DNA from: Actinoplanes sp040639655
GTDB taxonomy: Bacteria > Actinomycetota > Actinomycetes > Mycobacteriales > Micromonosporaceae
Reading direction: 5' to 3'
NCBI RefSeq assembly: GCF_040639655.1
Contig: NZ_JBFAAI010000043.1
Location: forward strand, 8,703 to 72,702
Length of the DNA: 64,000 bases
Shown here: piece by piece, positions 24,896-33,443 of the stretch
Layout: every line of letters starts with the position of its first letter
How positions within the stretch are numbered: position 1 is the stretch's first letter
Made by a program: the position numbers and the translations under genes
Notes under the pieces: generated by a model
Databases searched by the model: none
What the model saw: only the letters and a program-made list of their open reading frames with translations
Told to the model about the DNA's origin: nothing

Positions 24896-27520
24896 TCATT
24901 TCGCCGGCTGGAAGCTGTCGAAGATCAGTTTCAGGTCGTCGCGGGAGGCGGCCCACTCGGACTCCGGCGTCTCCCAGAAGAAGCCGTACGCCTTGTCGTC
25001 GGAGATTACGGTGCCGCGGTTGTTGACGTGCTTGCGCACCCCGTCCCGGGTGTGCAGGAACTCCCAGTCGGCGGCCTTGCGGAAGTAGTCCACCGGCTTG
25101 ATGCCCACCTCCTGGTAGTTGACGAAGTCACCGCCCCGCACCCGGGTCCGCGCCTGCGTACGCCAGTCCTTGACCGGATCCGGCCTCGGATCGTCGGTCT
25201 GGTCGATGCCGAGGATCTTGCCGCTCTTACGGAAGTAGACGATCGAACCCTCCTGCGACTTCGCCCAGCCCTCGGGCACGTACACCGAGAAGCCGGTAGC
25301 GTCCCGGTACTCCTTCCAGCCGGCCGGAAGCGGCGGACGGCCGCCACCGTTCTGACCGGTGCCTCCCGATGCGCTCGTACTCGGAGTCGCACTCGGCACG
25401 CTGGAAGGGCTCGCGGGCGGCTGCTGCACCGCATCCGCCGGCGGCCCTCCGGACGTCGCGGCCGGACCGGCCGAAGTGGCGGTCGCCGACGGGTTCGGCT
25501 GCGGATTCGCCTTCGGATCCTCCGGATCTCCCGACATCGCCCAGGTGGCCCCGGCGGCGATCACGACGGCCAGGGCACCGGCGCCGATCAGCAGACCCCG
25601 GCGGTTCGGCCGATCCTTTCCGGTCACCGCAGTCGGTTCATCATCCGGTACGTGTGAACGCTGCGGCCGCGGGGCGAAAGCCGTGGCGGGCCGCGCCACC
25701 GGCTCGTCGTCAGGAACCGCCGCCGATTCGTGAGCGGCCGGCACGCCCGTGGCGACACCGCTGGCCGCAACAGCTTCCCCGCCACCCGATCCGGCGCCGG
25801 CGGCCGGCCCGGCGGCAGCAGATTCGCCGGTCGCGGCGCCGGTACCGACGTGGGTGTCGGTACCGAGGTTCGAGTCGGCACCTGCGTTGGTTTCGGTAGT
25901 GCGGCCGGCTTCGGTACCGCCGTTGGCTTCGGTACCGCGGCCGGTTTCGGTAGTGCGGCCGGTTTCGGTACCGCCGTTGGCTTCGGTACCGTCGTTGGCT
26001 TCGGTACTGAGGTCGGTGTCGGTGCCACCGTTGGCTTCGGTACTGAGGTCGGTGTCGGTGCCACCGTTGGCTTCGGTGCCGCTGCTTTGGTTCGTGTCGA
26101 CGCTGGTGTTGGCGTCGCTGTCGACGTTGGTGTCGGCTGCGCGGTGGATGTTGGTGCCGGGAACTGTGTCGGCGTCGCGTGCGGGCGTCGAAGACAGTTC
26201 GGCGCCGCCCACATGCGCCGCCGCAGTGCCCGCGGCCTCGGGTTCCGCGATCGTCGGAGCGAGTCCCGCCTCAGCGGAACCGTCAGCCTTCTTCCCCTCG
26301 ACGCCCCGGCCGTCCTCGCCGACCGCGGTACCCGGAACCCCGGACGCGGCCTCGCCCGCATCCCTGGCGGACTCAGGATGCTCCTCCGAAGCCGAAGCCG
26401 AAGCCGTGGGTGCGGGCGTTGGCGTGGGCGTGGGCGTGGGCACGGCCGCTACGCCCCGATCAGCAGACGGCCCGGACTGAGTGGATGGGACGGGCGCCTC
26501 TGAGGCGCCTCCAGGACCTTCGGAACGTCCAGCCCTTCCCCCGTCTCCGGACGAGCCGCGACCGGAGTCGCCGGCGCCGCCGGACGGATCGCCGGAGTAC
26601 CGGGGACGTGGTATCCGGAACGCCGCCGGGATGCTCGCCGCCAGTCCGGCCAGGCCGCCGGGCTTACGCGGTGCTGGAGACGACGGCTCGGGCTCGCCGG
26701 TCAACTCGGCGATGATCTCGCGGGCCAGGCTCTCGGCGTCCTCGGCGGCCATCCGGGTGGCCGGGTCCTTGCGGAGCAGGCCGTCGAGCAGCGGCCGCAG
26801 GGGGCCGGCCTGCACCGGCGGGTCCGGCTCCTCGGTGGCGAGCGCGGCGAGCGTCGCCATGGTCGAACCGCGCTGGTAGGGCGCGTGGCCCTCGATCGCC
26901 GCGTAGAGGGTGGCGCCGAGCGACCACAGGTCCGCCTCCGGTCCGCTCGAGGTGCCCTGCGCGCGCTCCGGCGCCATGAACTGCGGCGAACCGACCAGGA
27001 CGTCGGACCGGCTGATCACCGCGTCGTCGTCGACGGCCGCGATCCCGAAGTCGGTGAGCAACACCCGGCCGTCATCGGTGAGCAGCACGTTCGCCGGCTT
27101 CACGTCCCGGTGCTCGACCCCGAGCCGATGGGCGGTGCGCAGGGCTCCGAGCAGTTCGAGTCCGATGCGGGCCACCCGGTACGGATCGAGCGACCCCTGT
27201 TCGGCGATCTCCTCACGGAGCGACCGGCTCGGCACGTACTCCATGACGATCCAGGTGCGGTCGTCGAGCTGCAGTACGTCGTACACCTGAACGACGTTGG
27301 GGTGATTGATCCGCGCCGCCGCCCGCGCCTCCCGGAGCGTGCGCCGCGCCGCCGCCGCGTCGCCGTCGCTGCCGAGCGGCCGGTCGATCTCCTTGATCGC
27401 GACGTCCCGTTGCAGGGTCTCGTCACGGGCCAGGAACACCTGCCCCATTCCTCCGCGGCCCAGGCTCGCGCCCAGCCGGTACCGTTCGGCGAGCAGCACG
27501 GGCGCATCAGGCATGCGCAC
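24896..27520 (-). CDS. Ser/Thr protein kinase with repetitive linker, one membrane helix and extracellular domain
   Basis: An 874-aa PknB-type receptor kinase. The kinase domain (about residues 12-275) has the glycine loop GRGGMGQVF, Lys43, the HRDVKPANVLL loop with Asp139 and the DFG at 157. A long linker follows, rich in Gly, Ala, Ser, Pro and Thr; residues about 460-555 are near-perfect TEANGGTD/TETGRTTE repeats. One helix spans about 642-661 (GLLIGAGALAVVIAAGATWAM). The C-terminal ~145 residues, starting PPLPAGWKEYRD, would be extracellular and probably sense a ligand. The start is GTG 27520 or ATG 27514. It stands alone and convergent with the Uma2 gene. Confidence 0.92.
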   Translation of the reverse strand: MRMPDAPVLLAERYRLGASLGRGGMGQVFLARDETLQRDVAIKEIDRPLGSDGDAAAARRTLREARAAARINHPNVVQVYDVLQLDDRTWIVMEYVPSRSLREEIAEQGSLDPYRVARIGLELLGALRTAHRLGVEHRDVKPANVLLTDDGRVLLTDFGIAAVDDDAVISRSDVLVGSPQFMAPERAQGTSSGPEADLWSLGATLYAAIEGHAPYQRGSTMATLAALATEEPDPPVQAGPLRPLLDGLLRKDPATRMAAEDAESLAREIIAELTGEPEPSSPAPRKPGGLAGLAASIPAAFRIPRPRYSGDPSGGAGDSGRGSSGDGGRAGRSEGPGGASEAPVPSTQSGPSADRGVAAVPTPTPTPTPAPTASASASEEHPESARDAGEAASGVPGTAVGEDGRGVEGKKADGSAEAGLAPTIAEPEAAGTAAAHVGGAELSSTPARDADTVPGTNIHRAADTNVDSDANTSVDTNQSSGTEANGGTDTDLSTEANGGTDTDLSTEANDGTEANGGTETGRTTETGRGTEANGGTEAGRTTETNAGADSNLGTDTHVGTGAATGESAAAGPAAGAGSGGGEAVAASGVATGVPAAHESAAVPDDEPVARPATAFAPRPQRSHVPDDEPTAVTGKDRPNRRGLLIGAGALAVVIAAGATWAMSGDPEDPKANPQPNPSATATSAGPAATSGGPPADAVQQPPASPSSVPSATPSTSASGGTGQNGGGRPPLPAGWKEYRDATGFSVYVPEGWAKSQEGSIVYFRKSGKILGIDQTDDPRPDPVKDWRTQARTRVRGGDFVNYQEVGIKPVDYFRKAADWEFLHTRDGVRKHVNNRGTVISDDKAYGFFWETPESEWAASRDDLKLIFDSFQPAK
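25860..26110. repeat. Degenerate in-frame repeats inside the kinase gene
   Basis: The plus strand repeats GGCTTCGGTACYG-type units with a period that is a multiple of three, so the coding frame is kept. The translated minus strand gives TEANGGTD/TETGRTTE repeats in the linker. The number of units may vary between strains by slippage. Confidence 0.8.
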
Positions 27521-28130
27521 CGTTATACCCGTCCAGCGCTCCCGTAAAGCGGACCCCCGCCAGACTGAAGCCGCATAACGGTCATTCGCCGTTACCGGCG
27601 CCCGGAAACGCTTGCCGCGCCCACCGCACCCGCGTTCACCACACCCGCAAGGCCATCGGCATCACCAGAGCGGTCATCCGCATCGCCGGCGTGCCCGTCC
27701 GGCCGATCTGCTGGCACCCGCTCCGGCATGACGAAGCCGTCCTTGCGCTCACCGGCGCGCGAGGCCGGCCGACCCCTTCGTGATGACTGGCCCTCCGACC
27801 CTCCCGGCGTCCGCAGCCGGCCTTCCCGCCGCTCCTCGGCATGGGGCTCCGTACCGGCCTGGCCTCGCGGGCGTCCGCGGCGATCTCACGGGTTCCTTGA
27901 CGTCATCAATGACGTTTTTCGATCACCTACCGGCCGCACGGCTCCCGGCTGGGAACTGCCGTCGATGGCCCAGGGCGGTGCGCGGCGCGGTGACGGACGA
28001 CAGAGATCGCCGCGGCTCCGGCCCCGGGATTCACCTGCACTTACCGGATTCCCGCGCCCTGAGCACGGGCGATTAGTCAGGATTGGTGTGGGTACGAGTG
28101 CAAGGACAACCGTGCAGGACGGAGGGGACG
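27521..28130. other. Intergenic region without a recognisable gene
   Basis: About 600 nt between the divergent kinase and YqjE-like genes. A small TAACGG/CCGTTA inverted repeat (27576-27594) lies near the kinase start. Short open frames on both strands give no recognisable product. It probably carries promoters for the two divergent genes. Confidence 0.5.
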
Positions 28131-28547
28131 ATGACCCACACAGACGCACGAACCGATCAATCGACCGCGGAACTGGTGAGCCAGCTCAGTGAGCAGGTGA
28201 CCACGCTGGTACGTGATGAACTGGCACTCGCTCGTCTCGAGATGACCGAGAAGGGTAAGAAGGCCGGCAAGGGCGCGGGCCTGCTGGGCGGAGCCGGGGT
28301 GATCGCCCTGTACGGCGTCGGCGCGCTGCTGGTCACCGCGGGCGCGGCCCTGTCACTGATCATGCCGGTCTGGGCCGCCGCGCTCATCGTGGCGGTGGTG
28401 CTGTTCTGCGGCGCCGGAATCGCCGCACTCGCCGGAAAGCGTGAGGTGGAGCAGGCGGTACCGCCCACCCCGGATGCCGCGATCGCCAGTGGCCGCCGCG
28501 ACGTGAACGAGATCATGACCGCGGCCCGGCGCAGGACGCACTCATGA
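28131..28547 (+). CDS. YqjE-like / phage-holin-superfamily (DUF1469) membrane protein
   Basis: A 138-aa protein: an N-terminal amphipathic region with RDELALARLEMTEKGK, two membrane helices (about residues 47-75 and 80-105), and a charged cytoplasmic tail. The RDE-LARLE segment is typical of the family. Function is unknown; such proteins commonly precede a DUF3618 protein in actinobacteria, as here with a 4-nt ATGA overlap. The ATG 28131 has a strong GGAGGGG upstream. Despite the superfamily name nothing else here is phage-like. Confidence 0.87.
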   Translation: MTHTDARTDQSTAELVSQLSEQVTTLVRDELALARLEMTEKGKKAGKGAGLLGGAGVIALYGVGALLVTAGAALSLIMPVWAAALIVAVVLFCGAGIAALAGKREVEQAVPPTPDAAIASGRRDVNEIMTAARRRTHS

Positions 28548-30493
28548 GCACCCCGAACCGCAGCCGAGCAGAATCACGCCGGCCCACCCCGAATCGGAAC
28601 CGGCCCAAGCCCGGCCCTCCCGCGTCGAGCCGCGCCCCTGCCGAGGGCGCGCCGAGCGGAACATCGCCGTCCGAGAGCGGTCCGGTACCGGCGGGCTCGA
28701 ACCCGTCGTCCGCTGCCATGCCGCCCGACACGGCCAGGCCGGGCACGGGTGAGCCCGGAAAGGGCGCCCACAGCACGGTCACTCCCGGGCCCGGTTCCCG
28801 CACCACGGTGACGACCAGTTCGTCGTCACCGGCCGTACCGGGAACCGCCGGCACCGCCGCGCCCGCACCATCGGGCACCACCGGTCGTACGCCCGCGGAC
28901 AACACCCCACGATCGGCGACCGCGCCACCCACCGGGGCGACCGCATCGGCCGGCTCCGGCGGCCCGGCAACGCCGAGGCCGACTCCGGCAACCGTCGCGG
29001 CAACGCCGAAGGCCACCCCGGCTACACCGAAGGTGACGCCGGCAACCGTCGCGGCCGCCCATTCCACCGGTGGAGAGTCCTCCGCCGGAACGCCGAAGCC
29101 GACGCCTGCCGCCACCCCGCCGGCCGGAGCAACGCTGGCGGGCAGGACCTCCTCGGCAGGAGGTTCGAGCGCCACCGGTTCCGGCAGCGGATCGGGCTCC
29201 GGTACGGCAACGGTTCGGGCAACGGGTCGCGCCGCGGTACCCAAGCCGGGAACGCAGACGCCGGCCGGTACCTCCCCGGCCACCTCGGCGACCGGTGGCA
29301 TGCCTGGCACACAACGGCCGGCCACCGGCAGCCCGGCAGCCGATGCGCGAACGCCGTCGCCCGGCCGGACCGCAATGTCCGGCGACCGGGAGGCCATGGC
29401 GAGCGCGGGGGCAGCCACGCCCGGTGCGGACGAGAACCTGTACGGCGGATCCGGAACCCCGGACATCCCGCCCCCGGACACCGGCCACGACGGCGACACG
29501 CCCGTCACGCCGCAGTCGGCAGGGGCCACCGCCGCCACGTCGTCCAGCACCACGGGCGCTCCCGCAACCCCGTCGACCACGGCCGGTGGCACCGGCGGAA
29601 GCCGATCGAGCAGCGGGGCAACGACCGATACCGGGCGGGGCACCACTCGATCCAGCGGGTCCAACGACGCCGCCGATGCATCCGTTGACGCGGCGAAGGC
29701 CCGCCCGGCGGCGGAACGTGCCGCGGAGATCCGGCCGGCCGAGGTCACAACCGGGCACGCCGGTACGGAAACGGACCGGGACGACAGCACCCAGGTCGCC
29801 GCCGAACGGGCGCGTGAGGGTCAGCCCGCGGAGGCCTCCGAGCGGGCCGAGGCGCTACGGGCCGAGATCGAGCAGACCCGTGCCGAGATGGGCGAGACCG
29901 CCGCGGCCCTGGTCGCGAAACTCGACGTGCCCAGCCGGGTCAAGGGTGCCGCCACCGAGAAGAAGCAGCAGGTGAAGGAGGCCGCCACCGAGAAGGTGCA
30001 GCAGATCAAGGACGCCGCCGGGGAGCGCAAGGATCAGGTCACCGGCACTGCCGCAGCGAAGGGCCACCACCTCGCCGACGCCGCCTCGGAGACCGGCCGG
30101 CGGCTGGCCGAGGGCGCACGTGATCTGGCCGCCAAGGTCACCGGCTCGGGTTCCAGCGACACGCACGCGGACGATGCCGGACGGTCCGGCGGCACCACAT
30201 ATGCCGGCGGAACCGGACAGCCCAGCGGCACCGGGCACACGGGGAGGCAGGCGACCGCTGAGACGCGTACCCACTTCGCCGAGTCCGCCGCCGAGGCGGC
30301 AGAACGCGCAAGGACCGCCATCGGCACACTGCCCGGCCGGGCGACCGACGCGATCGGCACTCTCCGCGGACGCGCCGCCGAAACCATCGGCACGCTGCCG
30401 GACCGAGCCGGCCAGCGGCAACGGTACGCCCTGATCGGCGCGGTCCTGGCCGCGGCCGCAGTGGCAGCGGTGATGATCCGGAAGCTCCGCTGA
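28544..30493 (+). CDS. DUF3618 protein with long low-complexity N-terminal region
   Basis: A 649-aa protein. Residues about 1-415 are a Pro/Thr/Ser/Ala/Gly-rich, probably disordered region. A DUF3618-type helix follows (about 430-465; ALRAEIEQTRAEMGETAAALVAKLDVP), then KEAATEKVQQIKDAAGE-type charged helical repeats, and a C-terminal membrane helix (RYALIGAVLAAAAVAAVMI). It is translationally coupled to the upstream DUF1469 protein. The long N-terminus is unusual since most DUF3618 proteins are short. The function is unknown; an envelope role is likely from the membrane anchor. Confidence 0.85.
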   Translation: MSTPNRSRAESRRPTPNRNRPKPGPPASSRAPAEGAPSGTSPSESGPVPAGSNPSSAAMPPDTARPGTGEPGKGAHSTVTPGPGSRTTVTTSSSSPAVPGTAGTAAPAPSGTTGRTPADNTPRSATAPPTGATASAGSGGPATPRPTPATVAATPKATPATPKVTPATVAAAHSTGGESSAGTPKPTPAATPPAGATLAGRTSSAGGSSATGSGSGSGSGTATVRATGRAAVPKPGTQTPAGTSPATSATGGMPGTQRPATGSPAADARTPSPGRTAMSGDREAMASAGAATPGADENLYGGSGTPDIPPPDTGHDGDTPVTPQSAGATAATSSSTTGAPATPSTTAGGTGGSRSSSGATTDTGRGTTRSSGSNDAADASVDAAKARPAAERAAEIRPAEVTTGHAGTETDRDDSTQVAAERAREGQPAEASERAEALRAEIEQTRAEMGETAAALVAKLDVPSRVKGAATEKKQQVKEAATEKVQQIKDAAGERKDQVTGTAAAKGHHLADAASETGRRLAEGARDLAAKVTGSGSSDTHADDAGRSGGTTYAGGTGQPSGTGHTGRQATAETRTHFAESAAEAAERARTAIGTLPGRATDAIGTLRGRAAETIGTLPDRAGQRQRYALIGAVLAAAAVAAVMIRKLR

Positions 30494-30517
30494 CATCTGG
30501 CAGTCCTATTCACCACA

Positions 30518-30560
30518 GGCCGAGGCCTCGTCGCACCCGCGGCGGGGCCTCGGCCTTTTT
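30518..30560 (+). terminator. Rho-independent terminator
   Basis: GGCCGAGGCC (30518-30527) pairs with GGCCTCGGCC (30546-30555) and is followed by TTTTT (30556-30560). It lies 25 nt after the DUF3618 stop. The T-run is rare in this DNA and makes it a confident call. Confidence 0.9.
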
Positions 30561-30569
30561 CGCGATGAC

Positions 30570-30724
30570 GGCCCGGAAGCCAGAGTGGTCCGGCGGGTCG
30601 GCAGGGCGCGGTGGAAGAGCGGCCCGGAAGCCAGGGTGGTCCGGCGGGTCGGCAGGGGCGCGGTGGAAGAGCGGCCCGGAAGCCAGGGTGGTCCGGCGGG
30701 TCGGCAGGGGCGCGGTGGAGGAGT
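30570..30724. repeat. Three tandem copies of a 51-52-bp repeat
   Basis: Copies start at 30570, 30621 and 30673 with the unit beginning GGCCCGGAAGCCAG and ending near GCGGTGGAAGA. They are almost identical, differing by a one-base indel and a few substitutions. They lie between a strong terminator and the rhamnose promoter region and do not encode a recognisable protein. High identity means recent duplication. Confidence 0.9.
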
Positions 30725-30748
30725 GCGGCCCTGGGCGTGATGGGTGCA

Positions 30749-30761
30749 CTTGAAACGTCTC
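30749..30761. promoter_or_regulatory. Upstream LacI-type operator of the rhamnose operon
   Basis: CTTGAAACGTCTC shares CTTGAAACGT with the reverse complement of the second site at 30872-30884. CG-centred sites of this type are typical of LacI-family repressors. The two sites are about 123 bp apart, so looping between them is possible. Confidence 0.65.
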
Positions 30762-30826
30762 ATACTGGCCGTAAGGGCTAACGGCCTGCTGCAGGAAGAA
30801 ATCAAGGGCACCTTGAGAAGCGACTC

Positions 30827-30855
30827 TTGACCCTGCCCTAACGGGCTCGTAACGT
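30827..30855 (+). promoter_or_regulatory. Promoter of the rhamnose operon
   Basis: TTGACC (30827-30832), 17-nt spacer, TAACGT (30850-30855). This is a good match to the housekeeping sigma-factor pattern, and places transcription start near 30862, just before the downstream operator. Confidence 0.7.
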
Positions 30856-30871
30856 GACTCACACCTCAGCT

Positions 30872-30884
30872 AGAACGTTTCAAG
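30872..30884. promoter_or_regulatory. Downstream LacI-type operator of the rhamnose operon
   Basis: AGAACGTTTCAAG contains AACGTT at its centre and is the reverse complement of a CTTGAAACGT-type site. It lies just after the predicted transcription start, where repressor binding would block the polymerase. Confidence 0.7.
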
Positions 30885-30906
30885 AATCCCTTCCTCAGGA
30901 GGCGTC

Positions 30907-31938
30907 ATGCGCCCTCGGTTGACCGCTGTCGTCGTGCTTGCCACGACGGCCGCCATGGCTTTGACCGGTTGCACCAAGAAGAACGAGTCGCCTGATGCCG
31001 GTTCCTCCGGTGCGGCGAGCGGTAAGACGTACAAGGTGGCGTTCGTTCCGAAGTTGCAGGGAGTGCCCTACTTCGAGGCGATGAACGCCGGCGGCAAGGA
31101 GGCCGCGGCGGCGCTGGGCAACGTGGAGTGGCTGTACCAGGGCCCCACGCAGGCCGACGCGGCGGCGCAGGCCGACATCGTGCGTTCCTACATTCAGCAG
31201 AAGGTCGACGCGCTGATCGTGGCACCGAACGACCCGGACAGCATGGCGCCGTTGTTGCAGCAGGCCAAGGATGCCGGGATTCATGTGGCGACCGCGGACA
31301 CCGATGCGCCGGCGAGTGTGCGGGAGGTGTTCGTCAATCAGGCCACCGCACAAGGTATCGGTGAGGGGCTGACCGACGCGCTGCTCAAGGAGATGGGCGG
31401 TAAGGGCAAGTACGCGATCGTGTCGTGCGGGCAGACCGCGGAGAACCTGAACTCGTGGATCGAGGTGCAGAAGGCCTACACCAAGACCAAGTACCCGGAC
31501 GCGCAGATCGTCGACATCGTGTACGCCGGCGAGGACCAGGCCAGGGCCACCCAGATGGCGACCGACCTGATGAACGCGCATCCGGATCTGACCGGTCTGG
31601 TCGGTGAGTGCACCTCGAGCGCGCCGGGGGTGGCGCAGGCGGTCAAGGACGCCGGGAAGATCGGCAAGGTGTTCACCGTCGGGCTGGGCACGCCGCAGGC
31701 GATGAAGCCGTACCTGGAGGACAAGTCCTCCAGCGCCGCGATCCTGTGGGATGTGGAGAACCTGGGCTACCTGACGGCGTGGGCCGGGGCGCAGCTCGCG
31801 CAGGGCAAGCCGTTCGCGGCGACCAACAACGTCTCCGGTGAGCTGTCCGCGGTCGCGTACACCGAGGCCGACAAGATGCTGCTGCTCGGCCCGGCCCTCG
31901 CGATCACCGACCAGAACGTCGACCAGTTCAACTACTGA
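30907..31938 (+). CDS. rhaS: Rhamnose-type ABC transporter substrate-binding lipoprotein
   Basis: A 343-aa periplasmic-binding-protein-like I family protein. The signal peptide ends in a lipobox (ALTGC, Cys22). The body follows the Peripla_BP_4 pattern: KVAFVPKLQGVPYFEAMN, DALIVAPNDPDSM, GKGKYAIVSCGQTAENLNSW. This style is found in RhaS-type rhamnose receptors. The three following genes encode the rest of the importer and an L-rhamnose isomerase, which supports the sugar. AGGAGG lies 3 nt before ATG. Confidence 0.92.
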   Translation: MRPRLTAVVVLATTAAMALTGCTKKNESPDAGSSGAASGKTYKVAFVPKLQGVPYFEAMNAGGKEAAAALGNVEWLYQGPTQADAAAQADIVRSYIQQKVDALIVAPNDPDSMAPLLQQAKDAGIHVATADTDAPASVREVFVNQATAQGIGEGLTDALLKEMGGKGKYAIVSCGQTAENLNSWIEVQKAYTKTKYPDAQIVDIVYAGEDQARATQMATDLMNAHPDLTGLVGECTSSAPGVAQAVKDAGKIGKVFTVGLGTPQAMKPYLEDKSSSAAILWDVENLGYLTAWAGAQLAQGKPFAATNNVSGELSAVAYTEADKMLLLGPALAITDQNVDQFNY

Positions 31939-33443
31939 TGATCGACACGAACGAGACACCCCGGCTGCGCCTGACCGCCATCGCGAAACGGTTCGGCGCG
32001 GTCCGGGCCATTCAGCACGCGGATCTCATCGTACGGGCGGGCAAGGTCCACGCTCTGGTCGGCGAGAACGGTGCCGGCAAGTCCACGATGATCAAGATCG
32101 TGGCGGGTGCCGAGACCGCCGACACCGGTGAGATCGAGTTCGAGGGTGAGCGGGTCCGGCTCGGCTCGACGACCGCCGCGATCGCGCTCGGGATCGCCAC
32201 CGTCTATCAGGAGCCGCAGCTCTTCCCGGAGCTGACCGTGGCCGAGAACATCTTCCTCGGCCGTGAGCTCAAGAGGGCCGGACGGGTCGACTGGGCGGCG
32301 CAGAACGCGAAGGTGGTCGAGCTGCTGGAGCTGCTCGGCCTGCCGGAGCGGTACGCGACCGCCGAGGTCGGCACCCTGTCGGTGGCCGAGCAGCAGCAGG
32401 TGTCGATCGCGAAGGCACTGGCCTCGGACGCGACGGTGCTGATCCTCGACGAGCCGTCGGCGATCCTGACCGACGCCGAGATCGAGGTGCTCTTCGACGT
32501 GGTGCGGCGCCTGACGGCGGCCGGGGTCGCGGTCGTCTACATCTCGCACCGGCTGGACGAGCTGTTCCGGATCGCCGACGAGGTCACCGTGATGCGGGAC
32601 GGGCGCACCATCGGCACGTACCCGATCACGGAATTGAGCGTGCGGCAGATCGCCCACCTGATGGTCGGCGAGGAGTTGTCGGACGCCCGGCCGCATCGCG
32701 AGGTCCCGGAGGGGCCCGCGGTGCTGGAGCTGCGCGGGCTGAGCCGGGCCGGGAAGTTCCGCGACGTCGACGTGAGCGTGCGGGCCGGCGAGATCGTCGC
32801 GCTGTACGGCCTGGTCGGCTCGGGTGTCTCGGAGATCGCGGCATGCGTGTACGGCATCGATCGCAGTACCGGCGGGCAGCTGCTGATCGGCGCGGACCCG
32901 GTCGACATCAGGAGCCCCGGGCAGGCTCAGCGTCTCGGCATCGCGCTGTTGCCGGCGAACCGCAAGGTCGAGGGCATGTTCGGCTTCCAGTCGATCGCGT
33001 TCAACATCTCCGCGGGGCATCTCGGGCTGCTGTCGAGATTCGGCGTCTGGGTGGACCGGGCGCGGGAGAAGGCCGTGGCGCTGAAGCTGATCGAACGGCT
33101 CGCGGTGAAGACGCCGCACGAGCGGCAGCCGATCAGCGCGATGTCCGGCGGCAACGCGCAGAAGGTGGTGCTGGCACGGCAGCTCGTGGAGCGGCCGAAG
33201 GTGCTGGTGCTGGCCGAGCCCACGCAGGGTGTCGACGTCGGCGCCAAGGAGGAGATCCACCGCTTGATCACCGAGCTGGCCGAGGAGGGCACCGCGGTGC
33301 TGGTGGTCACCTCGGACCTGCCGGAGGCACTGCGCATCGCCGACCGCATCCAGGTGGTACGCGGCGGCACGACCACCGACGAGTTCGGCCCCGACGCCAG
33401 CCAGGTGGACCTGCTGGCAGCAGCCGCGGGAGGCAGCGAATGA
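31938..33443 (+). CDS. rhaT: Sugar ABC transporter ATP-binding protein, two-domain (RhaT-like)
   Basis: A 501-aa protein with two ATPase domains, typical of the ribose/rhamnose class. The first has Walker A GENGAGKST, signature LSVAEQQQVSIAKAL (non-canonical) and Walker B ILDEPSA. The second has a degenerate A-loop (GLVGSGVSEI) and signature MSGGNAQKVVLARQL, with LAEPTQGVDVGAK. The start ATG shares its A with the stop of rhaS (TGATG), so translation is coupled. It powers the two permeases encoded next. Confidence 0.93.
   Translation: MIDTNETPRLRLTAIAKRFGAVRAIQHADLIVRAGKVHALVGENGAGKSTMIKIVAGAETADTGEIEFEGERVRLGSTTAAIALGIATVYQEPQLFPELTVAENIFLGRELKRAGRVDWAAQNAKVVELLELLGLPERYATAEVGTLSVAEQQQVSIAKALASDATVLILDEPSAILTDAEIEVLFDVVRRLTAAGVAVVYISHRLDELFRIADEVTVMRDGRTIGTYPITELSVRQIAHLMVGEELSDARPHREVPEGPAVLELRGLSRAGKFRDVDVSVRAGEIVALYGLVGSGVSEIAACVYGIDRSTGGQLLIGADPVDIRSPGQAQRLGIALLPANRKVEGMFGFQSIAFNISAGHLGLLSRFGVWVDRAREKAVALKLIERLAVKTPHERQPISAMSGGNAQKVVLARQLVERPKVLVLAEPTQGVDVGAKEEIHRLITELAEEGTAVLVVTSDLPEALRIADRIQVVRGGTTTDEFGPDASQVDLLAAAAGGSE

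Larger units (their letters stand above)
30725..30906. other. Regulatory region of the rhamnose operon
   Basis: About 180 nt with no gene. It holds two LacI-type operators and a promoter described separately, ending in an AGGAGG ribosome-binding site at 30898-30903. Confidence 0.75.

Noticed and set aside
25730..26503. GFGT/VGFGT repeat protein on the plus strand, PE_PGRS-like in look
   Set aside because: It is the antisense reading of the kinase linker repeats; its repeat look comes from the DNA repeat and there is no start region or domain.
28131..28547. Prophage holin
   Set aside because: The superfamily name includes holins, but the pairing with DUF3618 and lack of phage genes show an ordinary membrane protein.
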